A DNA stretch of 7,943 bases from NCBI GenBank assembly GCA_005877965.1, contig VBNP01000143.1, positions 1-7,943 of the forward strand, read 5' to 3'. The DNA is from Gammaproteobacteria bacterium (lineage in GTDB: Bacteria > Pseudomonadota > Gammaproteobacteria > Steroidobacterales > Steroidobacteraceae). Shown here one piece after another: positions 5,845 to 7,943 of this stretch. The notes under the pieces are model-generated. The model had not been told where the DNA came from, ran no database searches, and saw nothing but the letters and a program-made list of their open reading frames with translations. Numbering within the stretch: position 1 is the stretch's first letter; every line of letters begins with the position of its first letter. The translations under genes were made by a program, and so were the position numbers.

Positions 5845-6837
5845 TTACGGCACCGCCGCCGCGTTCGCCTGGTTGATCAGGAAGGCCGCATCCTCCGGCA
5901 GCAGCAGGCGCCGCGCGACGAGGCTGTTGGCCGCCGCGGTGACCTTGGCGACGTAGTCGGCATGCGTCGGATAGCGCTCCTGCAGCGAGGGACGCGGATC
6001 GTTCGCCGCCTGGCGCTCGGCGAGCGTGCGGAAGAACGGAATGATCGCGCCGGTCAGGTCGCAGGAATCGCCTTCGCTGAAGCCCGCTTTCCTCACGTTC
6101 CAGCCCAGGTACGTCGCGAGAGGCACCAGCATGTTGGTATTCGGCAGCCCGGCGATGGTGTTGCCGTCCGCGTCGACCTGCGGCTGGCGCACTGAATACG
6201 CGCCGCGCTTGACCGGGGGCTCGCGCATCACGCCCGCGATGTCCTCGACGTTGAAGAGCGGCCCGCGGTCGAGGAAGAACTTCTGCGTCGTGACGCCGGC
6301 GAGCGTCCAGTTCACGGCGGGTATGTACGGGTAGTGAATGGCGGAGAGCGGCACGAGCGTGCCCGCATCGAGCGTCGGGAAGAGGCTCGGCGGCGACTCG
6401 GTGCCGTGGAGGATCCAGTCGCGCAGCGCCATGAGCAGCGCCCGCTGGCCGTGGATGAACGGATTGTTGTTGGTGCGCAGCTGGCAGTTCGCCGGCGGGT
6501 TCGGCACGACCGTCGGCAATTGCGCGGTGACGTCGCCGCCGCCGTGCCGCGTGCCGGCGTAGAGATAGATGCGCACGTTCTTCGGGATCCCGAGGTCGTG
6601 CCGGCTCTCCGGGTCGGTGGTGTTGAGCGCCATCAACGCCTGCCAGTACTCGGTATCGGTATTCGTGTGAAAGATCTTCGGACAGCTGCGGCTCTTGCGG
6701 CAGCGGTCGAGCTGGCCTCCCGTCACGCCCGAGATCCTGTCGTGGGTGGCGCCCCAGGTCTGCGACGACTCGGCGCCCGGGAACTGGCGCTCGGTGTGCT
6801 GCGTCCCGGAAAGGCGGTCGGGCTGGCCGAAGCGCAC
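5845..6837 (-). CDS. C-terminal part of the same alpha/beta hydrolase
   Basis: This frame holds the second half of the hydrolase. An in-frame GTG at 6837 gives 330 residues, but homologous reading begins upstream at about 6876, so this GTG is unlikely to be a natural start. Conserved blocks, numbered from 6837, are MRFGQPDRLSGTQH (1-14), ISGVTGGQLDRC (35-46), CPKIFHTNTDTEYWQ (52-66) and NVRIYLYAGTRHGGG (87-101), where His98 is a candidate catalytic histidine. RALLMALRDWILHGTESPP follows at 132-150, then VPLATYLGWNVR (238-249) and IPFFRTLAERQAANDPRPS (266-284). The protein ends in a helical stretch (THADYVAKV to INQANAAAVP). These match the order of blocks in Abhydrolase_10 proteins. It has no recognisable ribosome-binding site of its own and would be translated only if the upstream frameshift is an artefact or is bypassed. 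It converges with the amidohydrolase gene. Confidence 0.8.
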   Translation of the reverse strand: MRFGQPDRLSGTQHTERQFPGAESSQTWGATHDRISGVTGGQLDRCRKSRSCPKIFHTNTDTEYWQALMALNTTDPESRHDLGIPKNVRIYLYAGTRHGGGDVTAQLPTVVPNPPANCQLRTNNNPFIHGQRALLMALRDWILHGTESPPSLFPTLDAGTLVPLSAIHYPYIPAVNWTLAGVTTQKFFLDRGPLFNVEDIAGVMREPPVKRGAYSVRQPQVDADGNTIAGLPNTNMLVPLATYLGWNVRKAGFSEGDSCDLTGAIIPFFRTLAERQAANDPRPSLQERYPTHADYVAKVTAAANSLVARRLLLPEDAAFLINQANAAAVP

Positions 6838-7943
6838 GTTGAACGCGCCGCGGTTGGACGCCTTGTGCGGGATCGCGCGTTGCGGTTCTCGTCCTGGTTG
6901 AAGCCGAGCTGGATGAACGTGCGGATATTGCGACCGCTTTGCGACGAGCCGTAGATGATCGCGTTCTGGATCGAGTCGTCCAGCGGGTTGCCCTCTATCG
7001 GCTTGGCTGCCGGGCAGGGCCCGTGCCTGCGTCCGTCCGCGCCGTCATCGTCGTCGTCTTCGTCCCGGCCGCGGCCGCGGACCTCGTCATCGTCCCTGCG
7101 CCCGCACTTGCCGGTGCTAGCGCCGTTGCTGTTGCGCAGGAACGAGATGAAGTCGCGCGTCGCCGCGAAGCCCAGCCCCAGCACCATGGGGTTCTTCGCG
7201 CTGTAGAGCAGCTCGTAGATGTGGTTGCTGTCGAAGTTGCCCTTGAGGCAGATCTTCTTCGTGCTCGGCACGCCCGGGAACGGTACCGTCGAGCAATCGG
7301 CAAAGGCCCAGTCGCCGTTCGAAATGGGCTCGCGGGCGTCGTCCTGGTGAACGCGCCTGGTCAGCGTCGCGCCGGCGTTGCTCGTGCTGACGGATTCGTA
7401 GGCGGGTGGCGTCGACAGGTTCTGGGTGCTTGCCGGGGCACCCAGGATGTATTCGGTCCGTATGCGGTTGGTGATCTCGCTGCCGTCCTTGTTCCTCGCC
7501 ACCGGCAGCCGGATCTGCAGGCCGGTAGACAAGTCGCCTTCCCACCCGTTATCCGAGAGCGTATATCCCTGCCGCTGCAGCAAGCCGTCGCCGGGGTTGG
7601 TGTCGCCCGCGCCGCCGACGTTGAGCTCGAGGCTGCGCACGTTGCCGCGATTCGGCACGTCGTGCAGCAGCGTGCCGTTGGCTCGGGTCATGTCGACGGG
7701 CTTATTGATCCAGAAGTCCATGTTGTACTCGACCATGCCGTGCGCATTGCGCGGGGCGAGCTTGATGTCGGTGATCACCTCGTTCAGGGTATCGTTGGGA
7801 TCGACCTCGCCGAAGGCCACTCCCCTGAGTGTTTCGTACTGCCCCACGCTGCCGAACGAGGCGCCGCCGAAGGCCAATGCGCGGGAATTGATCTGAATTT
7901 GCGTGATTCGTGCGTCCGCCGGATCGCCAACGCCCGCGAGCGC
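6723..7943 (-). CDS. N-terminal part of exported alpha/beta hydrolase (Abhydrolase_10 type), 5' partial
   Basis: The frame is open to the right edge, and family-like sequence (DARITQIQINSR, then FGGASFGSVGQYETL) begins at once, so the start codon lies outside. The leading ALAG could be the end of a signal peptide. A TTG at 7877 is in frame but falls inside conserved sequence and is not the true start. Conserved blocks, numbered from 7877, are EVDPND (24-29), APRNAHGMVEYNMDFW (41-56), LLHDVPNRGN (70-79), DNGWEGDL (109-116) and LGLGFAATRDFISFLRN (233-249). The candidate nucleophile elbow is GSSQSGR at 310-316 (positions 6930-6950). Between the last two blocks is an unusual charged insert. Residues after about 333 are the out-of-frame tail caused by the frameshift. 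Members are annotated only as alpha/beta hydrolase domain proteins, and the substrate is unknown. Confidence 0.85.
   Translation of the reverse strand, partial: ALAGVGDPADARITQIQINSRALAFGGASFGSVGQYETLRGVAFGEVDPNDTLNEVITDIKLAPRNAHGMVEYNMDFWINKPVDMTRANGTLLHDVPNRGNVRSLELNVGGAGDTNPGDGLLQRQGYTLSDNGWEGDLSTGLQIRLPVARNKDGSEITNRIRTEYILGAPASTQNLSTPPAYESVSTSNAGATLTRRVHQDDAREPISNGDWAFADCSTVPFPGVPSTKKICLKGNFDSNHIYELLYSAKNPMVLGLGFAATRDFISFLRNSNGASTGKCGRRDDDEVRGRGRDEDDDDDGADGRRHGPCPAAKPIEGNPLDDSIQNAIIYGSSQSGRNIRTFIQLGFNQDENRNARSRTRRPTAARSTCASASPTAFPGRSTPSASSRAPSRRRPGAPPTTGSRA
7002..7130 (-). other. Asp/Arg-rich low-complexity insert in the alpha/beta hydrolase
   Basis: About 43 codons between the FISFLRN block and the NPLDDSIQNAIIYG block encode an Asp-rich stretch (DEDDDDDGADGRR) and Arg-Gly pairs (VRGRGRD), bracketed by two cysteines (KCGRR and GPCPA). 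At DNA level it contains a GTC/ATC trinucleotide run and the 12-bp palindrome CCGCGGCCGCGG (7069-7080). The reading frame is kept across it. It probably forms a surface loop, possibly closed by a disulfide and able to bind cations. This is inference. Confidence 0.6.

Larger units (their letters stand above)
5845..7943 (-). pseudogene. alpha/beta hydrolase gene split by a frameshift (two halves joined)
   Basis: The two minus-strand frames 6723-7943 and 5845-6876 are consecutive parts of one large hydrolase. The upstream frame is family-like through GFNQDEN (ending about 6885) and then turns into an Arg/Ser/Pro/Thr-rich out-of-frame tail. The downstream frame becomes family-like at about 6876, reading AIPHKASNRGAFNVRFGQ. 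Going from one to the other needs one extra base, so one nucleotide is missing (or two were gained) between about 6870 and 6890, in the GC-alternating stretch GATCGCGCGTTGCGG. Joined, the visible part is about 700 codons without other stops, a plausible family length. The 5' end lies beyond the right edge. The break is either a real inactivating mutation or a sequencing/assembly slip in GC-rich DNA. The rest of the gene looks well preserved, so recent loss or an error is favoured. Confidence 0.8.

Noticed and set aside
7069..7080. 12-bp palindrome CCGCGGCCGCGG as a regulatory site
   Set aside because: It lies inside a coding stretch encoding Arg-Gly repeats in very GC-rich DNA, so composition explains it.
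1..7943. Mobile element, CRISPR array, prophage or defence island
   Set aside because: No transposase, integrase, regularly spaced direct repeats, attachment-site duplication or recognised defence domain was seen on either strand.

Overview
The window is GC-rich, densely coding bacterial DNA. A Bug-family (tripartite tricarboxylate transporter) solute receptor, the cold-shock gene preceded by a small HTH-like gene, and Tat-type signal peptides on accessory enzymes all suggest a betaproteobacterium, probably Burkholderiales or a relative. This is inferred from gene content, because there is no rRNA or other marker here. No tRNA, rRNA, CRISPR array, transposase or integrase was seen.

Layout. 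(1) 1-1053, minus strand: an exported cupredoxin with a Cys-His-Met copper site, then a small helix-turn-helix-like protein, then a cold-shock protein whose 3' end lies outside the window. (2) 1054-1191: a divergent promoter region with two inverted repeats that share the half-site TAGGA/TCCTA, centred 41 bp apart. (3) 1192-3312, plus strand: a patatin-like phospholipase and a Bug periplasmic binding protein. The ribosome-binding site of the second overlaps the stop codon of the first. (4) 3341-3829, minus strand: a cyanase (cynS) with all three catalytic residues. (5) 3915-5827, plus strand: a Tat-type M23 metallopeptidase and a Tat-type ACMSD-like amidohydrolase, 17 nt apart. (6) 5845-7943, minus strand: a large exported alpha/beta hydrolase of the Abhydrolase_10 type. 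It is split by a frameshift near 6870-6890, carries an Asp/Arg-rich insert just before the nucleophile motif, and runs off the right edge.

Functionally this looks like an accessory or catabolic stretch: cell-envelope and periplasmic hydrolases, one solute receptor and a cyanate-detoxifying enzyme. It does not form one obvious pathway. Genes are grouped in pairs (patatin-Bug, M23-amidohydrolase) with alternating strands, and convergent ends lie only 17-28 nt apart. No complete new multi-gene system is evident. The best leads are the paired palindromes at 1122-1176, the charged insert in the alpha/beta hydrolase, and the frameshift in that gene.
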